A DNA stretch of 64,000 nucleotides, from positions 1 to 64,000 of the forward strand of contig NZ_KB907927.1 in assembly GCF_000382285.1 (NCBI RefSeq), read 5' to 3'. Positions 18,359 to 27,555 of the stretch are shown here, in pieces. The stretch's first letter is position 1. Every line of letters begins with the position of its first letter. The notes under the pieces were generated by a model, which worked only from the letters and a program-made list of their open reading frames with translations, did not search any database and was not told the origin of the DNA. The DNA is from Solimonas variicoloris DSM 15731. Its GTDB lineage: Bacteria; Pseudomonadota; Gammaproteobacteria; Nevskiales; Nevskiaceae. The position numbers were made by a program, and so were the translations under genes.

Positions 18359-18958
18359 GTGAGCCTGTACAGTCCCCGCCTCAACCGCCTGATCGAGGCC
18401 CTGCGCCGCCTGCCCGGCGTCGGCCCGAAATCCGCACAGCGCATGGCCTTCCACCTGCTCGACCGCGACCGCGAGGCGGCCGCGCAGCTGGCCGCCAGTC
18501 TCGGCGATGCGCTCGCCGGCATCGGTCGCTGCCCGAAATGCCGCATGTTCTGCGAGGACGAAGCCTGTCGCTACTGCACGGACGCGCGCGCCGGACACGG
18601 CCAGCTCTGCATCGTCGAGGGCCCGGCCGATCTGATGGCGATCGAGCAGGGGACATCGTATCGCGGGCGCTATTTCGTGCTGATGGGGCGCCTGTCGCCG
18701 CTCGACGGCATCGGCCCCGACGAACTCGGCCTGCCGCAGCTCGGCGCCTTGCTCGATGAGGGCTGGGTGCAGGAGCTCATCATCGCCACCAACCCCACGG
18801 TCGAGGGCGAGGCGACGGCCTACTACCTGGCGGAAATGGCGAAGACCCGCAGCCTGCGCGTCACCCGCATCGCGCACGGCGTGCCGATGGGCGGCGAGCT
18901 CGAATACATCGACGGTGGCACGCTCGCGCATGCGCTGAGTGATCGCCGCGCGGTGTGA
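18359..18958 (+). CDS. recR: Recombination mediator RecR
   Basis: RecR forms a ring with RecO and RecF to load RecA on gapped DNA. The product is 199 residues, the normal length, read from GTG at 18359 (VSLYSPRLNRLIEALRRLPGVG). It has the N-terminal helix-hairpin-helix (LPGVGPKSAQRMAFHLL), the cysteine zinc finger (CPKCRMFCEDEACRYC), the Toprim domain (IVEGPADLMAIE) and the C-terminal GGELEYIDGGTLAHAL. Its frequent partners dnaX and ybaB are not in front of it here; the PhoD-type gene is. Confidence 0.96.
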   Translation: MSLYSPRLNRLIEALRRLPGVGPKSAQRMAFHLLDRDREAAAQLAASLGDALAGIGRCPKCRMFCEDEACRYCTDARAGHGQLCIVEGPADLMAIEQGTSYRGRYFVLMGRLSPLDGIGPDELGLPQLGALLDEGWVQELIIATNPTVEGEATAYYLAEMAKTRSLRVTRIAHGVPMGGELEYIDGGTLAHALSDRRAV

Positions 18959-19016
18959 TCCGCCCGCGCGTCGAATCGGCCCGCGCGCGGGCCCGAACCG
19001 GGTCGTGGCGCCGACG

Positions 19017-19352
19017 CTAGTCGAGCAGCGCGTCGATCTTCGCGGCGCAGATGAAATCGTTTTCGGTGAGTCCGTCGACGGCGTGCGTCCAGTAGGCGAC
19101 GCTGCACTTGTTGTAGCCGAAGCTGATGTCCGGGTGATGGTCGGTGGTATGCGCGATCCACGCGACCGCGTTCACGAAAGCGGTGGTCTGCCAGTAGTTG
19201 TCGAACTCGAACGCGGCTTCGATCGCCTTGCCGTCGCGCGCCCACTTCCAGCGTTTGGCCAGCTGCTCCTTGAGCTTGGTCGCCGCGGCGAGATCGAGCG
19301 CGGGCACGCCGCCCTCGCAGGGCTTGCAGCGTCGTTCGGCCAGTTTTTCCAT
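19017..19352 (-). CDS. phhB: Pterin-4a-carbinolamine dehydratase
   Basis: The enzyme recycles the tetrahydropterin cofactor of phenylalanine hydroxylase by dehydrating 4a-hydroxytetrahydropterin. It has 111 residues from MEKLAERRCKPCEGGVPAL. The active-site histidines are in the block HTTDHHPDISFGYNKC (His68, His72, His73), followed by the end of the fold VDGLTENDFICAAKID. The phenylalanine hydroxylase gene is not in the window. The two N-terminal cysteines (CKPC) are common in bacterial members. Confidence 0.95.
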   Translation of the reverse strand: MEKLAERRCKPCEGGVPALDLAAATKLKEQLAKRWKWARDGKAIEAAFEFDNYWQTTAFVNAVAWIAHTTDHHPDISFGYNKCSVAYWTHAVDGLTENDFICAAKIDALLD

Positions 19353-19489
19353 CGTCGTGCTCCGGTTCGCCTGCGGGGGCGGGATTCTAGCCCGCGTCGG
19401 CCGCGACCGTCCGGCGGCGCGTTCGTGCGCGCCGGCGCGGCACGATAACATCGGCTCCGAATTCGCCGACCGAAACGAGCAGAGAGACC

Positions 19490-20047
19490 GTGACCGAGCC
19501 GAACCCGCTGAACCTGATCTGGATCGACCTCGAAATGACCGGGCTGATCCCGGAGCATCATCGCATCATCGAGATCGCCACCATCGTCACCGATCTGCAT
19601 CTCAACATTCTCGCCGAAGGCCCGGTGCTGGCGATCCGCCGCAGCAGCGAGGAGCTGGCGATCATGGACGACTGGAACGTCGCGCAGCACGGCAAGTCCG
19701 GGCTGATCAAGCGCGTGCACGAGAGCCAGACTGACGATGCCGAAGCCGAGCGCCAGACGATCGCCTTCCTCGAGAAATGGGTGCCGCCGGGCAAGTCGCC
19801 GATGTGCGGCAACTCGATCTGCCAGGACCGCCGCTTCCTGGCGCGCTGGATGCCGAAGCTCGAGCACTTCTTCCACTACCGCAATCTCGACGTCAGCACC
19901 CTCAAGGAGCTGTGTGTGCGCTGGGCGCCGGACATCGCGCGCGGCTACAGCAAGCAGTCCCGGCACCTCGCGCTCGACGACATCAAGGAGTCGATCGAGG
20001 AACTGCGCTACTACCGCAACCACTTCCTGCGCTTTCCGGCGATCTGA
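19490..20047 (+). CDS. orn: Oligoribonuclease
   Basis: This DEDDh 3'-5' exoribonuclease finishes RNA decay by degrading di- to pentaribonucleotides, including pGpG from cyclic-di-GMP turnover. The product is 185 residues from GTG at 19490. The acidic motifs are present: Exo [10 protein letters not shown] (Asp13, Glu15), Exo [14 protein letters not shown] and Exo [12 protein letters not shown] with the catalytic His and Asp. It converges on the phoQ-like gene with 21 bases between the stops. Confidence 0.97.
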   Translation: MTEPNPLNLIWIDLEMTGLIPEHHRIIEIATIVTDLHLNILAEGPVLAIRRSSEELAIMDDWNVAQHGKSGLIKRVHESQTDDAEAERQTIAFLEKWVPPGKSPMCGNSICQDRRFLARWMPKLEHFFHYRNLDVSTLKELCVRWAPDIARGYSKQSRHLALDDIKESIEELRYYRNHFLRFPAI

Positions 20048-20068
20048 GCGCCGCCGGCGCGGCGGGGC

Positions 20069-21448
20069 TCAGCGCAGCGGCAGCACGACGCCGACGCGGG
20101 CGCCGCCGAGCGGCGAGCGTTCGAGCAGCAGGCGGCCGCCGTAGGCCTGCACGATCTCGCTGACCGAGGCCAGGCCGATGCCCTGGCCGGGCTGGCGCGT
20201 ATCGGCGCGCGCGCCGCGCTCCAGCAATTGCTCCGGAGCTTCGGGAAAGCCGGGGCCGTCGTCGTCGATGTCGAGCCGGCAGAATTTTTTGTCGACCTGC
20301 GCCGACAGGCGCACCTGGCGGTGGCCGTACTTGGCAGCGTTGTCGAGCAGATTGCCGAGCAGTTCGTAGAGGTCGCCCTGATCGGCGCGCAGCTTCAGCG
20401 TCGTGTCGAGCGCATTGTCGAAGCGGATCTGGCGATCGCCGTAGACCTTGGCGAGCGCCGCGATCAGCTTGTCGGCGAGCGGCTTGAGCTGGACCGGCTC
20501 GGTCAGCGTGCGGCTGCCGGCGGCGGCGGCGCGCCGCAGCTGGTGATCGACGATGTGCTGCATGCGGCCGACCTGCTCGTGCAGCTGCTGGCGCTGCGCA
20601 ACCGGGATCTCGGCCTCGCTGCTGATGCCGCGCAGCACCGCCAGCGGCGTCTTCAGTGTATGCGCGAGGTCGCCGAGCGCATTGCGGTAGCGCGTCTGCT
20701 GGCTGCGCTCGCTGACGATCATCGCGTTGAGGTCGCGCGTCAGCGGCTTGAGTTCGTCCGGGTAGGACCCTTCGATCTCCGTCTGCACGCCCGATTCGAT
20801 GCGATGCAGCTCGCGACCGAGGCGGCGCAGCGGCGCTAGGCTCCAGCGCAGGATCAGCAGCAGGATCGCCACCAGGGTGAGCGCCGTGCCGCCGAGCCAG
20901 GCCCACAGCGTGCGCCGGAAGATCTGCAGCTGGCGGTCGAAGGCGCTGGTGTCGTCGATCACGCTGACCGTGTACTGGCGCGGCTCGTCGCTTTCGGAAT
21001 CGATCCAGCGCAGACCGAAGCTCAGGCGGAACGCGTCCGGTTTGGCCAGGCGCTGGAAATGCCACTCGCCGACCTTGAGATGCGCCGGCGGCGGCACGTC
21101 GAGCGAGCGCGACGAGCTCCAGACCATGACGCCGATCTCGTTGAAAAGCGCTGCCTGCAGGCCGGACAGCGGTTCGCGCAGCCGGCGATCGGGAACCGCG
21201 TCGAGGGCGATCGTCAGCTCGCCGTCGGCGGTCGTCGAGGCGGCGCCGAGCAGGGCGTAGATCAAGCCTTCGAGCTTGTCCTGCTGGGCCTGCAGCAGCG
21301 AGCTCTCGAACGCTTTCTCGAGCGCCAGGCCGCCGAGGCCGACGAACGCGAACAGCACGATCGCCGTCGACAGCAGCAGCCGCGCCCGCAGCGAGGTGAC
21401 ATGCGGGCGACGCACGGCTCGGGCTTTCAGGCGCGCGGCAGGTCCCAC
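20069..21448 (-). CDS. phoQ: PhoQ-like sensor histidine kinase
   Basis: The product is a 459-residue membrane kinase. TM1 is at about residues 22-42 and TM2 at about 182-201, bracketing a roughly 140-residue periplasmic sensor domain. HAMP and dimerisation domains follow, with the phosphoacceptor His263 in GDLAHTLKTPLAVL and an ATPase domain with N-box Asn370 (LGNLLDNAAKYG), DDDGPGF and GQGIGLASV. The LAHTLKTPL form of the H-box is typical of the PhoQ branch. It overlaps the response-regulator gene by 22 bases; the start at 21448 is uncertain, since a GTG at 21400 would avoid the overlap and shorten the cytoplasmic head. The signal sensed (Mg2+, acid, peptides) is family knowledge, not shown here. 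Confidence 0.85.
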   Translation of the reverse strand: MGPAARLKARAVRRPHVTSLRARLLLSTAIVLFAFVGLGGLALEKAFESSLLQAQQDKLEGLIYALLGAASTTADGELTIALDAVPDRRLREPLSGLQAALFNEIGVMVWSSSRSLDVPPPAHLKVGEWHFQRLAKPDAFRLSFGLRWIDSESDEPRQYTVSVIDDTSAFDRQLQIFRRTLWAWLGGTALTLVAILLLILRWSLAPLRRLGRELHRIESGVQTEIEGSYPDELKPLTRDLNAMIVSERSQQTRYRNALGDLAHTLKTPLAVLRGISSEAEIPVAQRQQLHEQVGRMQHIVDHQLRRAAAAGSRTLTEPVQLKPLADKLIAALAKVYGDRQIRFDNALDTTLKLRADQGDLYELLGNLLDNAAKYGHRQVRLSAQVDKKFCRLDIDDDGPGFPEAPEQLLERGARADTRQPGQGIGLASVSEIVQAYGGRLLLERSPLGGARVGVVLPLR

Positions 21449-22104
21449 CGGTAGCCTGCGCCGCGCAGCGTCGTGATCGGGTTGTACTGGCTGTCCGGAT
21501 CCAGCTTGGCGCGCAGGCGACGGATGAAGACCTCGATGACGTTGCTGTCGCGCTCCTCGTCCTCGGTGTAGAGGTGCTCGGTCAGCTCGCTCTTGGAGAT
21601 CACCTTGCCGGCGTGCGTCAGCAGATATTCGAGCACGCGGAACTCGTAGCTGGTTAGATCGACCGGCTTGCCGTCGACCAGCACCGACTTGGCGCTGGTA
21701 TCGACCGCGTACGGGCCGGAGTTCAGCGTTGCCTGTGCCCAGCCGCCGACGCGGCGCACCAGCGCGCGCACGCGCGCGATCAGCTCTTCCTTGTGGAACG
21801 GCTTGACGAGGTAGTCGTCGGCACCGGCCTCCAGGCCTTCGACCTTGCTTTGCCAGCCGTCGCGCGCGGTCAGGATCAGGATCGGATACTTGCGGCCGGC
21901 CTTGCGCACGCGGCGGATCAGCTCGATGCCGGGCAGGCCGGGCAGGCCGAGGTCGATGATGGCGACGTCGGCCGGATATTCCTCGGCCATGTAGGCGCCG
22001 TTGTCGCCGTCGGCGGCAACGTCGACGGCGAAGCCTTCGTCGCCGAGAAAGCGGGCGACCTGCTCGCGCAGATCCGGATCATCTTCAATCACGAGGGCAC
22101 GCAT
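21427..22104 (-). CDS. phoP: PhoP-like OmpR-family response regulator
   Basis: The product is 225 residues: an N-terminal receiver with acidic pair VIEDD, phosphoacceptor Asp51 (AIIDLGLPG), LTARDGWQSK and DYLVKPF, then a C-terminal winged helix (TSYEFRVLEYLLTHAGKVISKSELTEHLY, SNVIEVFIRRLRAKLDP, GAGYRWDLP). It is the cognate regulator of the downstream kinase. The ARDGWQSKVEGLEAGADDY segment is PhoP/QseB-like. A small PepSY protein gene lies 54 bases upstream on the same strand and is probably in the same operon. Confidence 0.9.
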   Translation of the reverse strand: MRALVIEDDPDLREQVARFLGDEGFAVDVAADGDNGAYMAEEYPADVAIIDLGLPGLPGIELIRRVRKAGRKYPILILTARDGWQSKVEGLEAGADDYLVKPFHKEELIARVRALVRRVGGWAQATLNSGPYAVDTSAKSVLVDGKPVDLTSYEFRVLEYLLTHAGKVISKSELTEHLYTEDEERDSNVIEVFIRRLRAKLDPDSQYNPITTLRGAGYRWDLPRA

Positions 22105-22158
22105 GCCATTTCTCCCTGCTGCTGCATGTGTTCGAGGTGGGGCGGGCGGCGGCGCCGC

Positions 22159-22452
22159 TCACGGGTCGACCTGGTAGATCCGCACTTCGCCGTCCCGCAG
22201 GAGCTTGACGCGGTAGCCGGCGCCGTCCGGCTGCACCGCGAGCACGCGGCCACCATGGCGGCGCTGGATCTCGCGCGCGGCTTCGTCCGGCGTGAACGAC
22301 GGTCGCGCGTCGCGCTGGCTCGGCAGCAGCGACGTCGGCGGCGCCAGTTCCGGACGCTCCCGTTCCGCGCCCGCCGGGCGCGCACCAGCGGCACCGGCGT
22401 GCAGCAGCACACCGCTGAGCACGCAGGCGGCGAGGGTCCGGGAGAAGTGCAT
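22159..22452 (-). CDS. Small exported PepSY-domain protein
   Basis: The product is 97 residues with a signal peptide (LAACVLSGVLLHAGAAGA) and a single C-terminal PepSY-like domain: SFTPDEAAREIQRRHGGRVLAVQPDGAGYRVKLLRDGEVRIYQVDP read from about residue 52. The pattern is helix, then a strand pair ending V-R-I-Y-x-V. Such proteins often precede two-component genes and may modulate the sensor or a protease in the periplasm. The co-operon position with the phoPQ-like pair supports a sensor-accessory role, which is inference. The first gene's promoter should lie in the 247-base gap to its right, where I see no recognisable operator. Confidence 0.75.
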   Translation of the reverse strand: MHFSRTLAACVLSGVLLHAGAAGARPAGAERERPELAPPTSLLPSQRDARPSFTPDEAAREIQRRHGGRVLAVQPDGAGYRVKLLRDGEVRIYQVDP

Positions 22453-22699
22453 CGCGGGAATTTACTGATCGGCGTCCGGCACGTCCACGCGGGCGGCGCC
22501 GGGCGCCCGCGCGGCGCCGCCGCGGCGCTGCCGCCGCGGGCCTGTCCGGCAGCCGCTGGCGGCGATCGACGACTGATCCATGGACGTGCCTCCGCTGAGG
22601 CCAGGGAGCCCGTCATTGCGGGCCGATGCGCGAAGCCTAGCCGGAGAAACTGAATTCGCCCTTAATTTTTCGCGTTATTTCAGCGACTTCTTGCGCGTT

Positions 22700-24046
22700 C
22701 TACTGTTGTGCGGTGGTCGCGAAGCGCTTCAGCGTGGCCGGCGAGAAGTAGGCCGGCTCCGCCTCCCAGTCGTACTCGATCAGCTTGCGCTCCTCGTTCG
22801 TCATGTTGATGACGACGTAGCGTCGCGACTGCAGGTCGTAATGGACCTGCACGCCGTTGACGACGACCGGCACGTTGGCGAACGCGATCGAATGCGACTC
22901 CGCGGTGCGCCAGAACTGGTCGCGTTCGTCGTAGATGTCCTGCGCGTGGACGATCCACGAATCCTCGTCGAGATAGAACACGCGCTTCTTGTAGCGATGC
23001 GCGAAGCCCGGCTTGACGCTGGCCTCGATGACCCACACGCGGTGCAGCTCGTAGCGCGCGAGGTCCTGATTGATGTGGCCGCGGGTGACGATGTCCTTGT
23101 ACTTCAGTTTGGGGTCGTAGAGCTTGTAGCTGTTGTACGGAATCAGCATTTCCTTCTTGCCGAGCAGCTTGATCGTGTAGCGGTCGAGCGGACCGTTGAA
23201 CATGTCGAGCTGGTCATGCGTCATCAGGCCGTCGAACAGCGGGTTGTCGTAGCCGACTTCGCCGATGCGGCGCGCGCGGCCGACGGTGTTGTTGTAGACC
23301 CAGACGTTGGTCTGGTTGGCGATGCGGTCGATCGGCACGTGCAGCAGGTGCGCTTCGCCGGCCAGGTTCGGCGGCGCGATCGTCTTCTGGAACGCATACA
23401 GGTTCATGCCCTTGATCGAATCCGGCGTCGCCGTCGGGTCGTTGTACATGAACGCCAGCTCGACGTAGTCGCGCTGCACCACGAAGCTGCCGTCGGCAGC
23501 AGTCGCCGCGGAATTCAGATAGCCGCGGAAGCCGCGCGTGTTGTAGCGCATGATGTGGTTCCACATCACTTCCGTGCCGTTCTTCGGGATCGGGAACGGA
23601 TAGCCCTGTGCCGCGCAGCAGAAGCCGTAGCCGCTGTCGGTCAGTTCGACGGCGCTCGCATTCTTCTTCGTCGCGTCGTAGAACCATTGCGGATACGAGG
23701 CGCTGCGATGCGTCGGGTAGACGATCATCTTGTAGTCGGGGAAGGTCTTGAACAGCGCCTTGTAGCCTTCCGTAAGCATTCCCTCGTACTGCGCGGCGTT
23801 CTGCGCCGTGATCGTGTACAGCGGCTTGTCCGACGCATAAGGATTGCTGCCGCGCGGCATGTCGGCCTTCGGCAGGCCGCCGCTCCATTTCGGAATCGTG
23901 CCCTGGGCGTTGCCGGCGGTCTCGGCGCCGAGCGGCGTCAGCTCGTGGCCGAGCCGGGCCGCCTCGTCGGCACCGACCTTGGCCGGCGCAGGGCCGGCCA
24001 GCAGGATGCAGAGCGCAGCGGCGAGCGGGGCAATGCCTTTTTTCAT
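22700..24046 (-). CDS. DUF1329 outer-membrane-lipoprotein-sorting-like protein
   Basis: The product is a 448-residue exported protein (signal MKKGIAPLAAALCILLAGPAPA). The family blocks include the N-terminal region LGHELTPLGAETAGNAQGTIPKW, IVYPTHRSASYP, YNNTVGRARRIGEVGYDNP, and MLIPYNSYKLYDPKLKY. The fold is related to the LolA/LolB lipoprotein carriers. It lies 52 bases downstream of the RND exporter gene, the standard pairing of DUF1329 with MMPL-type RND proteins. That suggests it accepts or hands on a hydrophobic substrate in the periplasm. The substrate is unknown. Confidence 0.88.
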   Translation of the reverse strand: MKKGIAPLAAALCILLAGPAPAKVGADEAARLGHELTPLGAETAGNAQGTIPKWSGGLPKADMPRGSNPYASDKPLYTITAQNAAQYEGMLTEGYKALFKTFPDYKMIVYPTHRSASYPQWFYDATKKNASAVELTDSGYGFCCAAQGYPFPIPKNGTEVMWNHIMRYNTRGFRGYLNSAATAADGSFVVQRDYVELAFMYNDPTATPDSIKGMNLYAFQKTIAPPNLAGEAHLLHVPIDRIANQTNVWVYNNTVGRARRIGEVGYDNPLFDGLMTHDQLDMFNGPLDRYTIKLLGKKEMLIPYNSYKLYDPKLKYKDIVTRGHINQDLARYELHRVWVIEASVKPGFAHRYKKRVFYLDEDSWIVHAQDIYDERDQFWRTAESHSIAFANVPVVVNGVQVHYDLQSRRYVVINMTNEERKLIEYDWEAEPAYFSPATLKRFATTAQQ

Positions 24047-24098
24047 TTTGCTTTCCTCGCCGCGCCTGCGGCGGTCTCCTGGCTCGATCGTAGGGCTT

Positions 24099-26465
24099 TC
24101 AGGCTTGGACCGCCGCCGGCGGTGCCGGGTTCTGGCGCCGGCCGAGCGCCAGCCAGGCGAGCGCCGGCAGCAGCAGAATGGCGCCGAGCAGATTGGTGCT
24201 GAACATGAACAGCAGCAGCAGGCCCATGTCAGCCTGGAACTGCAGCCCCGAGAACAGCCAGGTGAAGACGCTCAGCAGTAGCGAGGCCGAAGTGAACACC
24301 ACGGCCTTGCCGGTATGGCGCAAGGCCTCGTAGTACGCATCGCGCAGCGCGGTGCCGGCTTCGAGATGACGTGCGAACACGCTCCACAGGTAGATGCTGT
24401 AGTCGACGCCGATGCCGACGCCGAATGCCGCGACCGGCAGCGTCGCCGGCTTCATGCCGATGCCGAGCATCGCCATCAGGCCGTAGGTCAGCAGCGAACA
24501 CAGCACCAGCGGCGTGAGGATGCACAGTACGGCGACGCCGCTGCGGAAGCTCAGCCAGGCGAACAGCGCCAGCGTGGCGTGGACCCAGATGATGACGAGC
24601 AGTTCGCGCGCGCGGATTTCCTCGTTGGTCGCCGCCCACACGCCGACGTTGCCGGACGCCAGCTGGAAGTCGACGCCGCTGCCGGCGTTGGCCTTGTTGA
24701 ACGCGTTCACGGCATCGACGACGCGATCGATGGTTTCGGCGCGATGGTCGCGCGTGAACACCAGCACCGGCATGACGCTGCAGTCCGGATTGGCGAGGCC
24801 GAGCTGGCTCGGGATCGGCGAGACCAGCTGCGACAGATCCTGGTTGCGCGGCAGCACGCGCCATTTCGGCGCGCCCTCGAACCAGCCGGCGCGCACCTGC
24901 TTGGCGATCTGCGGCAGCGACAGCACCGACTGCACGCTGTCGGTGTTCTGCAGATGCCAGGCGAGGCGGTCGACGACTTCCATCTTGTGCGGATCGACGC
25001 AGCCGTACGGGCCGGCCACCGACAGCACCTTGAGCACGTCGACGCCGATCGCGAAGTTGTGGCCGATTTCCCGCGAATCGACGTTGTAGCGGCTGTCCGG
25101 GCGCAGCTCCGGCACGCCGGCCTGGCGGTCGCCGACGATCAGCTTCGGGTACATCCACAGCGCCCAGGCCAGCGCGGCGAGGGCGAGCAGCAGGGCCGGT
25201 ACCGCGGCGCGCGCGGTCGCGAAGACCGACAGGCGCTGCCAGAGGTGGTCGGAGACCGCGACCCGGGCCCGCTGCCGGGCACGGAAGCGGGCGACGTCGT
25301 CGACACGCACCCAGGACAGCACGATCGGCAGCATGAACTTGTTGGTGACGATCACCGCCGCCATGCCCATCGCCGCGTTGAGCGCCATCTCGCGCACGAT
25401 CTCGATCTGGATGAAGGCCAGCGTCGCGAAGCCGATCACGTCGGTCAGGATCGCGACGGTGCCGGGAATGAACAGCTGGCGGAAGGTCGCGACCGAGGCG
25501 TGGTAGGAGTCGAGGCCGTTGACGGCGACCTCGAAACGCCAGGCGTTGACGTACTGCACGCCGTGCGAGACGCCGATCGCCAGGATCAGGAACGGCACCA
25601 GGATCGCGAACGGATCGAGGCCGAAGCCGGCGAAGTGCAGCAGGCCCAGCTCCCAGATCACCGCGGTCAGCGCCGCGAACAGCGGCAGCAGCGCCAGTCG
25701 CCAGCTGCCGCAGAAGATCCACAGCAGGAAGAAGGTCGCCAGCAGCGCGACCGCGAAGAAGGCGATGACCTCGTAGCTGGCGTCGCCGACGTCGCCGACC
25801 ACCTTGGCGAAGCCGATGATGCGGATGTCGACGGCATCGCTCTGGTAGCGCGCGCGGATCGCTTCGAGCTGGCGGGCGACCTCGCGGTAATCGAGCTTGG
25901 CGCCGCTCGAAGGATCGTGCTCGAGCAGTTCGGCGACGACCAGCGCGCCGCGCTGGTCGAGCGACACCAGACGGCCGATCAGGCCGGCCTTGCCGACGTT
26001 GGCGCGAATGCGCGCCAGCATCGCCGGCGTCGGCTGGTAGTCGCGCGGCACCACGTCGCCGGATTCGAAGCCGCCCTCGACGTTCTCCAGGTAGCGCACG
26101 CCGGGCGTGAACAGCGAGGTGACGCGCGAGCGGTCGACGCCCGGCAGGAAGAAGACGTCGTCGGTGACCTTGCGCAGGGTGTCGAGAAAGCCGGGCTCGT
26201 AGATGTCGCCCGCCGCGCCGGGCTTGCGCATCACGGCGATCGACACGAGATTGGCGCCGCCGAAGGCCTGCTCGTAGCGCTTGAACACCTGCATGTACGG
26301 GTGGTCGAGCGGAATCTGCTTCTCGAAGCCGGCGTCCGGCTGCAGCTGCAGCGCCAGCCACGCCATCCAGATCGTGAAGCCGAGCAGCACGCCGAATGTC
26401 AGCCAGCGCCGCGCATAGATGAGCGGTTCGACGAAGCGCAGTACGCGTCCGGCGTATTGACCCAC
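24099..26465 (-). CDS. RND superfamily (MMPL-type) exporter
   Basis: The product is 788 residues. It has an internal duplication: TM1 near residue 20, a periplasmic loop of about 200 residues, a bundle of five helices (about 225-400), then TM7 near 430, a second periplasmic loop and a second bundle (about 620-780). Sterol-sensing/MMPL-like signatures include LILAIGVSHGVQYVNAWR and FGVGIGVDYSIYLW, where the Asp is in the proton-relay position. It is a single-protein exporter without a membrane-fusion partner, of the type paired with DUF1329 proteins for lipid-like or hydrophobic substrates. The next gene upstream on the same strand is a TetR regulator, the likely controller. Confidence 0.9.
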   Translation of the reverse strand: MGQYAGRVLRFVEPLIYARRWLTFGVLLGFTIWMAWLALQLQPDAGFEKQIPLDHPYMQVFKRYEQAFGGANLVSIAVMRKPGAAGDIYEPGFLDTLRKVTDDVFFLPGVDRSRVTSLFTPGVRYLENVEGGFESGDVVPRDYQPTPAMLARIRANVGKAGLIGRLVSLDQRGALVVAELLEHDPSSGAKLDYREVARQLEAIRARYQSDAVDIRIIGFAKVVGDVGDASYEVIAFFAVALLATFFLLWIFCGSWRLALLPLFAALTAVIWELGLLHFAGFGLDPFAILVPFLILAIGVSHGVQYVNAWRFEVAVNGLDSYHASVATFRQLFIPGTVAILTDVIGFATLAFIQIEIVREMALNAAMGMAAVIVTNKFMLPIVLSWVRVDDVARFRARQRARVAVSDHLWQRLSVFATARAAVPALLLALAALAWALWMYPKLIVGDRQAGVPELRPDSRYNVDSREIGHNFAIGVDVLKVLSVAGPYGCVDPHKMEVVDRLAWHLQNTDSVQSVLSLPQIAKQVRAGWFEGAPKWRVLPRNQDLSQLVSPIPSQLGLANPDCSVMPVLVFTRDHRAETIDRVVDAVNAFNKANAGSGVDFQLASGNVGVWAATNEEIRARELLVIIWVHATLALFAWLSFRSGVAVLCILTPLVLCSLLTYGLMAMLGIGMKPATLPVAAFGVGIGVDYSIYLWSVFARHLEAGTALRDAYYEALRHTGKAVVFTSASLLLSVFTWLFSGLQFQADMGLLLLFMFSTNLLGAILLLPALAWLALGRRQNPAPPAAVQA

Positions 26466-26600
26466 CGTGCTCCTCCCGACGTTCTTGGTTTGACGCGGCG
26501 ATCCTGTCCGCGTGCGCTCGATTGTCGGCGCGCGCCGCCCGCGCCGACAAGCGCCGTGCCGGCAGCCGGCTGTGGCGACGGCGTCAGCCGCCGCGGCGGC

Positions 26601-27236
26601 TCAGATGCTGCGCGCGAGCTGCAGCAGCTCGTCGGACTTGGCGTAGGCGCGAAACAGGGTGCGCGCGAGCACGGCGAGGATGCCGCGCATCTCCTCGCTG
26701 CTGTAATGCCGCAGCGGCACCACGCAGGCTTCGATCAGGGCGATCACGGCGCGCGCCATCTCGTCGGCGTCGCCGCCGAGTTCCAGCAGCTTGCGCTCGC
26801 TGGCCTGCGCCAGGGCCTGGCGCAGCGTGTCGACCGAGGCGGCTTCGAACGCGCGCTGCGCGGCGGTCAGCGCCGCGGTTTCCGGGCGCGACGGGATCAG
26901 CCAGTAGCCGGCGACGCCCTTGTCGACGCGCGGATCCTGCAGCAACTTCTGCAGGCCGCTGAAGATATGCAGGATCGCGCGCACCGGATCGGTTTCGGTG
27001 CGCATCGGCGTGAACACGTACTGGTCGAAGATCGCGTGCAGGCGCTTCAGGCAGTCGAGGTACAGCGCTTCCTTGCCCTTGAAGTGCCAGTACAGCGCGC
27101 CTTTCGACAGCTTGGCAGCCTTGGCGATATCGCCGATCGAGACGCCCTCGTAGCCGTAGCGGCCGAACAGCTCGAAGGCGTGTTCTTCGATGGCTTTCAG
27201 CGTGTCGAACTGTTCGTGGGCGGGTTTGCGCGGCAT
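26601..27236 (-). CDS. TetR/AcrR-family transcriptional repressor
   Basis: The product is 211 residues from MPRKPAHEQFDTLKAIEEHA. The N-terminal helix-turn-helix is clear (YGYEGVSIGDIAKAAKLSKGALYWHFKGKEALYLDCL, about residues 28-64), and a variable all-helical ligand domain follows. It lies 135 bases upstream of the RND exporter gene in the same direction, so it probably controls that transporter and itself in response to a hydrophobic ligand. No convincing operator palindrome was found in the 135 bases. Confidence 0.92.
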   Translation of the reverse strand: MPRKPAHEQFDTLKAIEEHAFELFGRYGYEGVSIGDIAKAAKLSKGALYWHFKGKEALYLDCLKRLHAIFDQYVFTPMRTETDPVRAILHIFSGLQKLLQDPRVDKGVAGYWLIPSRPETAALTAAQRAFEAASVDTLRQALAQASERKLLELGGDADEMARAVIALIEACVVPLRHYSSEEMRGILAVLARTLFRAYAKSDELLQLARSI

Positions 27237-27331
27237 GGCGGTGGATCTGGGGCGCGCGGATTGTCGGCGAAACCGCCATCGCATGCCAGCGCCGCCACCG
27301 CGACCGCACGCGGCGGCGGCCGTTCGCAACC

Positions 27332-27541
27332 TCAGGCCGTGCGCCGGTAACCGAGCAGACGAGCCGGCAGGAACAGCAGCGCGCCGATCAGCGCGAACGT
27401 CGCGCCGACACCGATGCCGAGCAGGCGCAGCGGCAGCGAGATCAGCCAGACCAGCGGCGCCAGCAGCAGCGCAAGCAGGGCCAGCGGCCAGCACAGCGCC
27501 AGCAGCAGGCACCAGCCGACGAACAGGAGCAGGGCGTTCAT
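27332..27541 (-). CDS. Small membrane protein at the end of the psp operon
   Basis: The product is 69 residues and almost wholly hydrophobic, with two likely membrane segments (LLFVGWCLLLALCWPLALLALL and LGIGVGATFALIGALLFLPA) and a basic tail LLGYRRTA. It starts 14 bases after the pspC stop, so it belongs to the psp operon, in the position of PspD in enterobacteria. It shows no clear PspD similarity to my reading. A role in envelope-stress response is inferred from position only. Confidence 0.7.
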   Translation of the reverse strand: MNALLLFVGWCLLLALCWPLALLALLLAPLVWLISLPLRLLGIGVGATFALIGALLFLPARLLGYRRTA

Positions 27542-27555
27542 GGTGCGCTCCGGAT

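Noticed and set aside
22453-22699. Possible PhoP box upstream of the PepSY-phoP-phoQ operon
   Set aside because: I could not find two well-spaced direct repeats of the PhoP type, so autoregulation is not claimed.
24315-27350. 1011-codon plus-strand open frame opposite the RND and TetR genes
   Set aside because: Low-complexity His/Arg/Gln-rich translation with no domain; both opposite genes are certain.
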